Positions 7,287 to 16,446 of a stretch of DNA of 42,291 nucleotides are shown in pieces. The stretch lies in assembly GCF_004116385.1 (NCBI RefSeq), contig NZ_PEIB01000038.1, forward strand, positions 1-42,291, given 5' to 3'. Under the pieces are notes generated by a model, which saw nothing but the letters and a program-made list of their open reading frames with translations, did not search any database and was not told where the DNA came from. Position 1 is the first letter of the stretch. Each line of letters starts with the position of its first letter. Origin of the DNA: Veronia nyctiphanis. GTDB taxonomy: Bacteria; Pseudomonadota; Gammaproteobacteria; Enterobacterales; Vibrionaceae. The position numbers and the translations under genes are program-made.

Positions 7287-7889
7287 TCATAACTCGATTA
7301 GCGGCACTGTTCCTCGCCAATCGACGTTGGTGGCGAGGCCATACATGTTATAGCCACCATCGCGCGGACTCTCCTCACCTTCAACCTGAACCTGGAGAAC
7401 GAAGTCTCTTCCCGATGATTTGCTGCCCATTGGGATGCTGTGAAATGGCAGGAACGTTCTTTCTTCTTCGGAGGCGGGTGTGAAATCTCTGCCTGCCTCT
7501 AATGCTCGTTTTTCAGCGCGTCTTAAACGACGTCTTTTTGAGTCTAGAAAGCTTTTGTCGATAGTTTGGTTTCTGACAAACCTGACCTCAGGAGCTGTTT
7601 CGGGAACGGTTTTAACTGTCGATACTTCGAACAATCCCTCTGAGCGCATCAGCGTGAAGTAGGGTTGATAGGAAAGCCCTGTTAGCGTCGTTTCATCGTA
7701 GCAGACAAACCCGATTGCACTCCCAATATTTCTCTCATTCCACTTGGGGAAACAAATACCAACTTTATTTGCCACAGCGTCATTGACTGCCATAAACCCA
7801 TGCAGAGTCTTAATGCACCGTCCGGCAAGAAGAGCGCAGTCAGCCTGAGCAGGAAGAAACTTTATAGTGAAGAAGTATCGGTTACTCAT
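7287..7889 (-). CDS. cas6: Cas6 (Csy4-type) crRNA endonuclease
   Basis: About 200 residues from the ATG at 7889 (MSNRYFFTIKFLP), chosen because a GTAGGATC ribosome site precedes it and the longer frame runs into cas7. The N-terminal strand with RYFFTIKFLP, the middle FPKWNE, and an Arg-rich segment SKRRRLRRAEKRA near residue 120 fit Csy4, where the Arg helix grips the repeat stem. It cuts the pre-crRNA below the repeat hairpin and stays bound as a Cascade subunit. It is 5 bp from cas7 and the last gene before the array. The repeats here carry a C-A mismatch in the stem, which this Cas6 must tolerate. Confidence 0.9.
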   Translation of the reverse strand: MSNRYFFTIKFLPAQADCALLAGRCIKTLHGFMAVNDAVANKVGICFPKWNERNIGSAIGFVCYDETTLTGLSYQPYFTLMRSEGLFEVSTVKTVPETAPEVRFVRNQTIDKSFLDSKRRRLRRAEKRALEAGRDFTPASEEERTFLPFHSIPMGSKSSGRDFVLQVQVEGEESPRDGGYNMYGLATNVDWRGTVPLIEL

Positions 7890-7893
7890 GATC

Positions 7894-8931
7894 CTACCCC
7901 TTTGTCTTTGTCTGGCCGTTACTAAACAAACCACCTTTGGCCATCACTGCTAACAAGTAGTGAACTTCATCAGGGATCTTGTCGGCGTCTGATAACCTTT
8001 CCAGCCACAGGTCTGCGTCTTTAAGTAATGCATAGAAATCCTGCTGCGTGCTTGGGTGGCGGCGGGATGTTCCGTATTCACGATGTGCACCATATTCGTT
8101 GATGCGTATGGCAACATCTGCGTCAGGTGCCCACCAATCATCAATACTCTGAATGGCAGCACCAATTTTTTGAGAATGGAAAGAGGCGGTTTGCTGCCCC
8201 TCTGAGAGAAAGGTTTTCGCTAACTGCTTGGTTGGTTTTCCTTCTACTTTTTCATCCAAGAATTCTTGACTAGGGTAAAGTTCATCTCCCCATCCCACAG
8301 AGATTTTTGCGCTTATATCCATGTAGTAACTGTCTGACTTATCGCTTAGGCCTTTACTGATATACCCAGTCAGTGCTTTTAAGGCACTTTGCGCCTCTTT
8401 CGGCCACTTTTCATCCCACTCTAGTCGATGTGCTCGTTTGACAGAAAGAACGGAATCGTCGCCGCACTTCACTTCGATTTCAACATTCCGAAAATCACGG
8501 TTTCGCCAGAGCCATGTTCCCATCAAAAGGTTCTTGGCATACCTCTCTGCCAGTTCATTAAAGCCCCCAGACTTGCTGTATTGTTTTGAGAGCGTTTCAA
8601 GCACCTGTCGAACTGAGTCATTAGAGCAAGCATTTGGTTTCAAGGTGTTAGCTTGTAAGCGCAAAGAAAATCTGCAGTAGATGTCATCTGCCCCCACGGG
8701 AACATAGCAGGCTTCAATAAACTGAGGATTACCATACCCAAAATCTTTCGCAGAGGTTGGTTTAGGGCTGTAGTCGGGTTTGTATCCCTTTTGGAAGTCA
8801 GAATTTTGCCCAAGAATACGTGTCTGCTCCACGTTGATAGGTAACATTTCTCCCTTCTCGCTAAGTCGGTAGAAATAAGCTTTTCCTGGTGAAAGTGATC
8901 GCGTATAAGATAAATTGTCACACCGTTCCAT
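7894..8931 (-). CDS. cas7: Cas7 (Csy3) backbone subunit of type I-F3 Cascade
   Basis: 345 residues, the normal length for Csy3. A strong AAAGGAGG site precedes the ATG. The N-terminal LSPGKAYFY, the central DISAKISVGWGDELYPSQEF, and the later HSQKIGAAIQSIDDWW are typical of the I-F backbone that coats the guide at six-base intervals. It follows the Cas5 part of cas8/5 by 2 bp and precedes cas6, the fixed I-F3 order. Its six-base spacing is what flips out guide positions 6, 24 and 30, three of the five positions where the homing guide differs from its target. Confidence 0.93.
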   Translation of the reverse strand: MERCDNLSYTRSLSPGKAYFYRLSEKGEMLPINVEQTRILGQNSDFQKGYKPDYSPKPTSAKDFGYGNPQFIEACYVPVGADDIYCRFSLRLQANTLKPNACSNDSVRQVLETLSKQYSKSGGFNELAERYAKNLLMGTWLWRNRDFRNVEIEVKCGDDSVLSVKRAHRLEWDEKWPKEAQSALKALTGYISKGLSDKSDSYYMDISAKISVGWGDELYPSQEFLDEKVEGKPTKQLAKTFLSEGQQTASFHSQKIGAAIQSIDDWWAPDADVAIRINEYGAHREYGTSRRHPSTQQDFYALLKDADLWLERLSDADKIPDEVHYLLAVMAKGGLFSNGQTKTKG

Positions 8932-8933
8932 AG

Positions 8934-11018
8934 TTAGTCCTCCTTTACACTTTCAATCAGAATAGCTGCGTCGTTTTCTGTCAGTGTCCAGAAGGCAAGA
9001 CGAAAGAAGTTATCCTGCTTGCCCCAACGAACCTCAATGGGGTTCAACCGCTTCCCTAAACCAATCACATTGTCCGCATAGCAATGATGCTTTGTCAGAC
9101 TATTTAAACGCGCTTTGGGGTTTTCCAAAAACGCATATCCGCAATGCAAAGGAAGTTGGGTATGGTCGGCGCTTAGGAAAGCATCCAGTTCAGACAGTGT
9201 CTGTGGCCTTTCCTTGGTGGGTATAAGCCAACAACCGCTGCTCGGTAAACGGCTAACGCAGTGAAAAAGAGATGCTCTATCGGGATATGTAGAAAGCCAG
9301 TACCGAGAAATATCTAGCTCTGGAGGGAACAAGCCGCCACCTGCAAAGTTGACGGGCAAAGCGGCTCTGAGTGCCTTAATGAAATCTGAAACCCGTGCCT
9401 CAGATTTCACTTTGATCACCATATCAAACTCAAGATCAGCACATGCTCAGAGCGAAGGGTTGTTCGTTTGATGGGAGAAACGTTTCTTTTTTGGACGGGC
9501 TTAGAAAGCTCAGTAGCTTCGCTGTGTAATGTCGGGATTCGCTTCGAAAGAAAATTGCAAAGCTTTCAAACAGGCAACTTTGGTCGGGCCCAAGTAACTC
9601 TAAAAACCGATGCTGGTATGCATGCATGAATCCCCAAATGGCAGTAAGAGATGGTGCCCCAGCGAGATAAGGTGAGCCCATCATTGACGCATCATAGACA
9701 CGCATTTTTGAAAGATAAATATACTGCTCATCGCCAGCTGTATGGTTATCATTCGGCGCTCGAATTAGCCTTTTAAGTATCCACCGCATCTGTCTTTTCA
9801 TTAGTGGCATCAGCTTATAATGATAAGCATATCGCCAGCCAAACTTGCTTTCCTGCAACGTCAGTTGAAGCTGCTGGTTTAACCCAGTGGTGAACGTCTC
9901 TAGTTCAGAAAGGTCTCCTAAAACGAATGCCTGCACCAATGTATTTTCCGTATTGAACGATTCACCACTCTCCTCGATGTGATCTCGCAACTCGACTAAT
10001 GCATCAACCAAACACCGATCTGACGCCGCAATGCGAGTATTTGATATCGCCGAACCTGCATTTGCTTTTTTGGCGTAGCAAGAGGCGACTCTCCTGAGAG
10101 GCGACGGAGCAATCCGCACGTCTTTTTGTTCACCATGGCAAAATCATCAAAGAAGCGATGTGTTTTTTCCCGGCTCGAAGATAAGGTTCTTTTTGAATGA
10201 GGACGAACGCTCAAGGGATAGTTGAGCAGCCGCATGTTTCCACCCAGCGCACCCGCGAGACTGCCTATTGCGGCAGAGTTGGGCAATAGCAACCTGATAG
10301 TGTTGAATCTGCACTCTGGTGAGCGAAAATAGCGTTCTAACGCCGTTTGAAACCCATGATTTACAACCGGCGTGATAGTGAGTTCTTCGCCTTTCCATGG
10401 AAAGCGTAACCTCTTTGAAAGCGGGTGCACTGAATCAGGAAAAGACGATTTGGATAACGCTTCCTTGAGTGATTTTTTGATCAAAGAAGCCCTCTTTTTA
10501 GTGAGTCCAAATTTAGCCAGTAAGGGCATCCAAGTAGCATCGTTTTCTATAAGAAAATTAAATAAAGAGGTGACTTTTCCTTGCCAGACGAAGCTTGATA
10601 GTAGCCAAAGAGGATATTGGTATTGGTTACTGTTGTTGGCCCAGCCTAACTCAGTTGAGGATGAATAGTGGCTGACCAAGTTTGGGTATTTGCTGGATTC
10701 CAAACAAAGAAGTTTTTGCTTGTTGACTCGGCAGTCCGGATACTTGAGGTTATGGGTGTGAAACCAGGATATCGCAGTGAGCGACCTGTTTATATTGTCT
10801 TCGCTCTGCAGAAACTCCCTAGCGGTATCAGCGTTTAAATAGTCTTTACAGTTGGCGTTTAACAAAGCGAGATTGAGCAGTACCACTATGGTTTGCTCTT
10901 CAAAGCCATTAACGCATATTGGGGCAGTGTAAGGCATGAATGCTCTTTTGATTTGAGCGTTTCTCACCTTCATATTTTTTTCAGCTAACAGAGATTGCAG
11001 CGTTTCCATGCTTACCAC
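8934..11018 (-). CDS. cas8: Fused Cas8/Cas5 large subunit of type I-F3 Cascade (frameshifted in this sequence)
   Basis: About 695 residues when repaired. The Cas8f part runs 11018 to about 10118, breaks at a run of five A, and resumes as VRIAPSPLRR in the next frame. The Cas5f (Csy2) part begins around 9720 with SKMRVYDASMMGSPYLAGAP and an AIWGFMHA motif. It breaks again near 9450-9425 and resumes as FDMVIKVK to 8934. The second break needs either two single-base deletions (reading FA-SEHVLILS-FDMVIKV) or one extra base. Cas8/Cas5 fusion is diagnostic of the transposon-encoded I-F3 systems. The protein recognises the PAM and caps the 5' end of the guide. No Cas2/3 nuclease gene is present, as expected for guided transposition. 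It overlaps tniQ by 7 bp. Confidence 0.88.
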
Positions 11019-12229
11019 TCCGGTAAAAAAATATTAAGACCATCGGTTGAGGATTGCATGTGTGTGATCCCAAGCGTCATCACGTCACGCAAATGATAAA
11101 TAGGCTTATGAGATTCAATCTTCTCATGCAGCTTGAGTCGGAAAGCTGTTTGAAGGTAACCATGATCGTTCAAACGGTTCACCTCATCTGTCGTACAGCC
11201 TAAAAGTGTTGATGCCTCTAAAGTGCTGACGAGCATATTGGAAGGGTTGTCTGCGTGTTGCCCAGCATGTCCATGAACGAGCGATGAAAGGTAAGCAGCA
11301 ATGGCTTTCAGGATGGGGTTTCGGCTCATATCGCGACTCGGTAGACTACGGGCCTCTTTAACAAGGTTGCCAAACACCGCTGACAGCGTCGTTTTATTCC
11401 AAGGTTGAATACGCACGGCATCACCTTTCTGCAAAGCCTCATCTAGCTCGTCATAAAGCGACTCAGGCCAAGTTTTGAAATAGGTAAAGCATTGCGTTAA
11501 ATCACCATTTTCCTTGTCTCCATAGCGGTGCGTGTACCAAAGCAGTAACCCGAAACGGGCTGGTATATCGAGCGACAAAGCAAACATTCCCTGTTCGGCA
11601 ATCTTCTCCCCAAGTAACCACTGGCTGAGCGCAATCAAACATTGTCCTGCTTCAGTCGTTTCGGCTGTTGTAAGGTCAAACCCACATTCGCAGTAGGTTA
11701 TGGACCCAGAGGATTGATAGTCGAGCTGTGCGTGACAGGAAGGGCAATGGGTGAGTAAATGCACTTTGTGTCGATGACAGACTTGATGTGTTAGGAATTG
11801 CCAGTGTTGGCGAATATAGGGGCTTTCAGCTATACATTCGGGGCAGACTGGCGTGTGATTTTTACGCAGAAACGCAAAGGGGTAATCGACACCGTTTCTG
11901 AAAACTGCTTTGTAGTTTGGGGAATACACGGTTTTGGAATGCATTAAAGCCAGTTTAAGCAGCTCTGACTCCTCGACACCCCTTTGCTTTCCTACGAACA
12001 ATAGTCCCTGCGCCCACAGTTTACTGGCGACTTTTGCGCGGTAGATGTTGGCTTGATGGAGAGATAGCGGATAATTGCCAAAAGCATCAGGTGTACTCTC
12101 AACAAGCAATGCCCAAATTTCTTCTGCGAAGTCAGAATACTCCGGGAAACCAAGATGATTGGTCAAGCGGAGTAGATAACTTTCAAGCGCTTCATCGGGG
12201 TAGGGGGGCGGTGTGTTAATCCAGTCCAT
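11012..12229 (-). CDS. tniQ: TniQ, adaptor between Cascade and the transposase
   Basis: 405 residues. Zinc-finger cysteines and histidines appear in order: CPEC (about 137), CHRH (about 153), CPSC (about 167) and CECG (about 183), followed by a helical C-terminal half. The family dimer binds the Cas6 end of Cascade and recruits TnsC. It is the first gene of the tniQ-cas8/5-cas7-cas6 unit and is separated from tnsABC by the cargo, the usual I-F3 layout. The ATG at 12229 lies only 3 bp from a 37-bp perfect palindrome, so its expression is probably repressed by the element's Xre protein. No Shine-Dalgarno is visible in the short gap. Confidence 0.95.
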   Translation of the reverse strand: MDWINTPPPYPDEALESYLLRLTNHLGFPEYSDFAEEIWALLVESTPDAFGNYPLSLHQANIYRAKVASKLWAQGLLFVGKQRGVEESELLKLALMHSKTVYSPNYKAVFRNGVDYPFAFLRKNHTPVCPECIAESPYIRQHWQFLTHQVCHRHKVHLLTHCPSCHAQLDYQSSGSITYCECGFDLTTAETTEAGQCLIALSQWLLGEKIAEQGMFALSLDIPARFGLLLWYTHRYGDKENGDLTQCFTYFKTWPESLYDELDEALQKGDAVRIQPWNKTTLSAVFGNLVKEARSLPSRDMSRNPILKAIAAYLSSLVHGHAGQHADNPSNMLVSTLEASTLLGCTTDEVNRLNDHGYLQTAFRLKLHEKIESHKPIYHLRDVMTLGITHMQSSTDGLNIFLPEW

Positions 12230-12232
12230 TGA

Positions 12233-12269
12233 ACACTCATAAACTTAGAATTACTAAGTTTATGAGTGT
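12233..12269. promoter_or_regulatory. Operator palindrome of the tniQ-cas operon
   Basis: Two perfect 16-bp arms around a 5-bp centre, core ACTTAG-AATTA-CTAAGT. The palindrome begins 3 bp upstream of the tniQ ATG. The same core (ACTTAG-N5-CTAAGT) occurs twice before the xre gene at 23512-23562. A TATACC -10-like element lies just beyond it on the minus strand (12272-12277), so a bound repressor would cover the transcription start. Confidence 0.85.
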
Positions 12270-12323
12270 GGTATAGAATGGTGTGTTGTCAATGAAACCA
12301 AGATAAATAGTCGAAATGAGGTA

Positions 12324-12920
12324 TCAATCTATCGGATATGGAACCAGAGGACGATGGTAGGCAAAAAAACGTTTTCGTCCTTTTGCCCGGTTCTCATAAA
12401 GCGATTCTTCCAGCCGTTGCGATATTGCTAGCTCCTGACGGACAATACTAAACAGCGCATCCCATTCCTTTTTACTTCCATCAGTGTCACGCCAAGCAAG
12501 CATAAAATCAAATTGTTCTCCATGCCTTAACACTCTTGCAGGCAATCCCCCATCCCCCATTGCGCCAATAAACATGCCATATCTGAGGTAAGGGTGAACG
12601 GTTTTGTGCAAGTGCGCTTTGTGGCTATAGGTGATTGAATCATGCGTATTTACGCTATTTATCTTGGTTTCGATGACTAGCCGAGGTTTCCAAGTCTTAC
12701 CTTCTGACTTTTCGTATATCAATATATCCGTTTCAAATTTGTTCTCTTCAGACAATGTAGTTTCATCATCGTATTGTCTAATTTCATTGGAATAAGCTAA
12801 TTTTTGCGACGTATCTGCAGCGAAATTTGAATCAAGCCTTGTTATGAAGTCATGTAATTTTTCGGTTACGCTCTCCGCCCAAACTTTTTCCGAAAGTTTT
12901 TGTTTGTTTGCAGTTGTCAT
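12324..12920 (-). CDS. PD-(D/E)XK nuclease-like protein (cargo)
   Basis: 198 residues. A nuclease core is visible: ETDILIYE (Asp at about residue 65), then KPRLVIETKI with the E-x-K pair (about 83-85). This matches restriction endonuclease-like folds that cut DNA. The C-terminal half is not recognised. Its ATG overlaps the stop of the preceding PD-(D/E)XK gene (TAATG), so the two are probably coupled and may act as a pair. It is the last cargo gene before tniQ. A defence role fits the neighbourhood, but specific function is unknown. Confidence 0.7.
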   Translation of the reverse strand: MTTANKQKLSEKVWAESVTEKLHDFITRLDSNFAADTSQKLAYSNEIRQYDDETTLSEENKFETDILIYEKSEGKTWKPRLVIETKINSVNTHDSITYSHKAHLHKTVHPYLRYGMFIGAMGDGGLPARVLRHGEQFDFMLAWRDTDGSKKEWDALFSIVRQELAISQRLEESLYENRAKGRKRFFAYHRPLVPYPID

Positions 12921-13911
12921 TACCCCTCCACCTTTTCAATGGTATAGCCATAAGGCTCCATTGCCTGCAGTAGTTTCGAGATATTGCCGCCCCACTGGTT
13001 AGAAATGGCGATTTTCTCACCGGAAATTAGGGTGAGAAGGTCGCTCTCTGATGAGTGGTAGCGGTTTAAGCTCTTCTTAGGGATGTGTTCAAAGAGCGAC
13101 ACGACTCTGTGCAAGTTGAAAATGTTCAGATAACGCTGAACTTCAGCAAGGCTTTTTGGTTGCTTGTTATTGAGCCAATGAGTAATCACAGCTAAAGCCA
13201 GATTGCGTTTGTTATAAACCTGGCCGTTAAATCGATACTTGGAATAGTCGCGCTGTCCCTTCTTGCTGGTTCGCCGCTCTGCCTGCTTCTCGCGGAATTT
13301 AACTTGGTAGGCTTCAACCTCAGGTACCGGGATGATCTGCTCTGCGTTGATCAGTATGTCCTCTTTGTAGCGATAGGGTGTGAGGCGTACACAACTGATA
13401 TCAATGCCTTTGTCGCGAAGCCACAGAACAGACGTAGTCAGTTCTTTACCGAAATCCGCAGATGCGAGCACGATACGAACGTCATTACCGAAATCATCGA
13501 GGCTGTTTTCATCTAGATCGACGAACTCAAGAATGGTTTCGCGGGCATTGATTTCCAGCTCTTCCTTGGCAATGTATTGCTCGAAGTACTCACAAGCCTT
13601 ATCAAACGTCATGGTAGAGATCATGGCCGCATAGCGAAGCGCTTGAAGCTCCATGTGTGCGCCAATTTCATCGCGTTTCAGCTCAATCACGACAAGATTG
13701 GCATTTCGATCGATGGCCAGCAAATCAATACGTCTTCGGCTGTCTTCCCAATCTGAAAACTCTTCAGATATTACCAAGCAATCAGGTGCAATGGCGTCGA
13801 TGCAGCTTTAAGGGCCTCTTGTAAATCCTGCCGCTCTTGCAGCCCTTCGGCTGCAAAAGTGGTGTGGTTTAATGCGGTCAGGTTTTTGTTTGAGATGTTG
13901 TAGAGGCTCAA
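12920..13911 (-). CDS. NucS/DUF91-like PD-(D/E)XK nuclease (cargo; frameshifted in this sequence)
   Basis: About 330 residues when a missing base near 13798 is restored. The downstream frame has the nuclease core SRRRIDLLAIDRNANLVVIELKRDE (Asp, then E-x-K) followed by an ELQALRYAAM helix. Upstream of it, another frame encodes SLYNISNKNLTALNHTTFAA and GLQERQDLQEALKAA, the usual N terminus of this family. The likely start is TTG at 13911. The frames join as AA-IDAIAPDCLVISEEF after a one-base deletion. The C-terminal 130 residues include a basic segment (QAERRTSKKGQRDYSKYRF). DNA cleavage is the inferred activity. It is coupled to the next nuclease gene. Confidence 0.7.
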
Positions 13912-13939
13912 TTTTTGCGTATCCCGAAAAATAGAAACT

Positions 13940-14827
13940 TTAAGCGGCTTTTTTTATTATTCGTGGCTTTCCCGAACTATTTGCGAAGGCTGTAGCTGCT
14001 GCTTCCCCAAGAGTTCTCAATGCAGCTTTTGCCGTTGACGAAAAAGCTGAAGATTCGTGAACTAAATAAAGAATTTCATTTGCGTGTGTTTCAGCCTTTA
14101 GCTCAGACACAGGGCAGCCGTTACTAGCCATATGCAAGCACTTAATGTACTCATGGTATTGTTGTCTAACTACGGTCCAAAGAGTTTTTCTTTCCAAAAC
14201 TAAGCAAGAACTGTTTAAACCAAAGTGTTTTATAGTCAACTTTGCCTTCTCTTCAGATTTTGGAATAACAACACCTGAGTTAGCTATAGCCTCACCTAGT
14301 TCATTAAAGCTCAGGCATTGATAATCCATCGGCGAGATTGGATCTAAAAATAAGGGCTTTTCTGCAGTATGAGGCATTGAATCGTTTTGACTGCGAAATT
14401 GTTCATTAACTAAAGGAAAATAATTTCCTTTTACACGGTTTAATCGTCCTTTGGTTATACGATAGTTGGTTAAATTAAATGCAAGCCAGTAATAACCATC
14501 ATGAATTTTATTTCTTTGTAAGTCATTAGTCCTCTTTTTGGGGCGCCAATGCTCAAGCTCAGCAGAGTCACCAGCAAACTTTGCTTCGCTGTACCAACAC
14601 TTATTGTGACTAAGACCCAGAAGCCATTTCATCAATTTCTTCGATTGCCAGCAACTCGACTTACTCTCTATGTACTCGTATTTCTTTTCGAGTGACATAT
14701 TCGGGTCCAACATTACTTTTTCATGTTCTTGCGCTTTAGCTAACCAGGTTTTTATAGTTTGAGGTAAATCGAGTGTCTCGAGGCTCCTAAAGTCATTGGT
14801 TGAGAAAGGTGTGTTAATATGAATCAC
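13940..14827 (-). CDS. HNH endonuclease, PtuB-like (Septu-type defence partner)
   Basis: 295 residues. The HNH core reads KCWYSE (about 76-81), ELEHWRPKKR (about 90-99; His93) and WLAFNLTNYRI...RVKGNYFP (about 113-137). This is the C-x-Y-x-E / EHxRPK pattern of PtuB and related HNH proteins, although the second zinc cysteine of the usual CxYC is Ser here and Cys/Asn positions in the third element differ. Activity is therefore plausible but not certain. The start overlaps the end of the ATPase gene by 4 bp (ATGA). An ATPase-HNH pair in this order is the Septu arrangement, in which the ATPase is thought to sense phage and control DNA cleavage. Confidence 0.78.
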   Translation of the reverse strand: MIHINTPFSTNDFRSLETLDLPQTIKTWLAKAQEHEKVMLDPNMSLEKKYEYIESKSSCWQSKKLMKWLLGLSHNKCWYSEAKFAGDSAELEHWRPKKRTNDLQRNKIHDGYYWLAFNLTNYRITKGRLNRVKGNYFPLVNEQFRSQNDSMPHTAEKPLFLDPISPMDYQCLSFNELGEAIANSGVVIPKSEEKAKLTIKHFGLNSSCLVLERKTLWTVVRQQYHEYIKCLHMASNGCPVSELKAETHANEILYLVHESSAFSSTAKAALRTLGEAAATAFANSSGKPRIIKKAA

Positions 14828-16428
14828 TTACCACCTTCCTTAGACAATACTTCACTTAATTTTCTGACAGCTAGCTCTTGGAGTTTGCGGTATTCGTCTT
14901 GTGTATAATGTGGTCTACGGAACAATTCAGACTGACTCATTGCTTTTGCAAAATTAGAGAAATAAGGATCAGGATGTGATATTGACTGTCCAAGGCTATC
15001 AAGCTCTATATTTTTAGCTTTCAGTGACGATACAAGATCTTCCTTACGCTCGGGGTCAGTCTCTAGCTCTATTGAATTCAATAGTTCATTTCTTTCGTCA
15101 ATTAGATTTTGAATCGACATATCTAGACTGGTTCGTATGCCGTAAAGCTCAGACTGTATTATCGCCTCAACCCCCATGGTGTTTGGATCAATCTCTGGCA
15201 GTTCAGAAGTTTTTTTGGTTCTTTCTTTATTCCAAGAGAGCACCCTGATTTGTTCTGCATTCAAAGCAGTGAGCATCAGGGGGTCATGCGTCGTCAGTAA
15301 TACCTGGCTTGAGTCCAGTGCTGTTTTATCTGAGCCTTCAATGTTGAAATCAAGGATGGACTTTATCCTATCAAAATATTTCAGTTTCCAACGAGGGTTC
15401 AAGTGAGTGTCTGGTTCATCGAGAAGAAAAAGTGACTCATCATTTCGGGTAAATTTCATTAGGCCAAGAACAGTGAGGAGTTGTCGCTCACCTTCTGAAA
15501 GTTGATCGAAGGTAACTTGTTGCCCATTCTCTAACGTCACCGTTACTTCAACACTTTCGAGCAAATCGGCAATATATGTGCTCTCAATATTCATAAAGAA
15601 CTCAGTAGTATCGATATATTCACTCGCAAGGCCCCTGAGTGAGTCATCATCGGGCAAAAAGAGGTAAAGCCTTTCCTGATTCTCTGAACGGCCTCTGAAA
15701 TCGACAGTCTTTCTTTCTTTATTGTCGATGGGGGCAATTGAATATTTCCACATTGTGCTGAGGAAATCTTTAACAACTCCTCTTGAGTACCAGAAGCGAT
15801 GGTCTCCGTCATCGAGCATGATTTGGGATGGTTTATTTTTGAACCAGTATGGCTTCTTTAGACAAAATAGAACCGAGTCGAGAGACTTTATCCCCAGACG
15901 GCCAAGAATCTCTTTACATGCAGGATCATCATCAACAAGAAATGCCAATAACACGAAGAAACTGTGTACATCGCGACAATAGAAAAAGCGACGCATGAGT
16001 TGGCTATCACCGTTTGTCAACGCATTGTAAAATCGAGTTTGGTGCTTGGTGAATAGCTGCTCAACACGCTCGTTTGTTCCAGAGTAATAAGTAAATATGT
16101 TAAGAGGCAAATACTCATTGGCCATTTTTTTAAGATGGGCAAACGAGCGGTTCACACTATCAATAACGACAGAGCTACGTGCCTTATCAGTAGTCGAATA
16201 TGACACATCGATATTATGACCTCGACACTCATAGCTCAAGGTATAGTCAAATGACGTGGATTCACCTAATTCTAATGCACGAAAAATAGAAACGATTATT
16301 TCTATTAAATTTGATTTTCCCACGCCATTTACGCCTATTACTGTTGTAATGGGTGTTGTTGTGTCAAATGTCGTTTCGAATTCCACAAAGCCTTTATGGT
16401 TTGGAATCACTAATCTTTTTAACTTCAA
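14824..16428 (-). CDS. SMC-like ATPase, PtuA-like (Septu-type defence)
   Basis: 534 residues. Walker A is GVNGVGKS (32-39), the ABC signature is LSEGERQLLTVLG (near 310), Walker B is LFLLDEPDTHLNP (near 330), and LLTTHDPLML gives the H-loop. A Glu/Lys-rich helical stretch near 445-475 may be a short coiled coil. This is an OLD/PtuA-like ATPase without a TOPRIM domain. It sits between hsdS and the HNH gene and overlaps the latter. Together they resemble type I Septu. Placement inside a restriction-modification operon suggests a combined defence cassette; I cannot tell whether it acts independently of Hsd. Confidence 0.8.
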   Translation of the reverse strand: MKLKRLVIPNHKGFVEFETTFDTTTPITTVIGVNGVGKSNLIEIIVSIFRALELGESTSFDYTLSYECRGHNIDVSYSTTDKARSSVVIDSVNRSFAHLKKMANEYLPLNIFTYYSGTNERVEQLFTKHQTRFYNALTNGDSQLMRRFFYCRDVHSFFVLLAFLVDDDPACKEILGRLGIKSLDSVLFCLKKPYWFKNKPSQIMLDDGDHRFWYSRGVVKDFLSTMWKYSIAPIDNKERKTVDFRGRSENQERLYLFLPDDDSLRGLASEYIDTTEFFMNIESTYIADLLESVEVTVTLENGQQVTFDQLSEGERQLLTVLGLMKFTRNDESLFLLDEPDTHLNPRWKLKYFDRIKSILDFNIEGSDKTALDSSQVLLTTHDPLMLTALNAEQIRVLSWNKERTKKTSELPEIDPNTMGVEAIIQSELYGIRTSLDMSIQNLIDERNELLNSIELETDPERKEDLVSSLKAKNIELDSLGQSISHPDPYFSNFAKAMSQSELFRRPHYTQDEYRKLQELAVRKLSEVLSKEGGK

Positions 16429-16446
16429 AAGATAGCCCTTAACTAA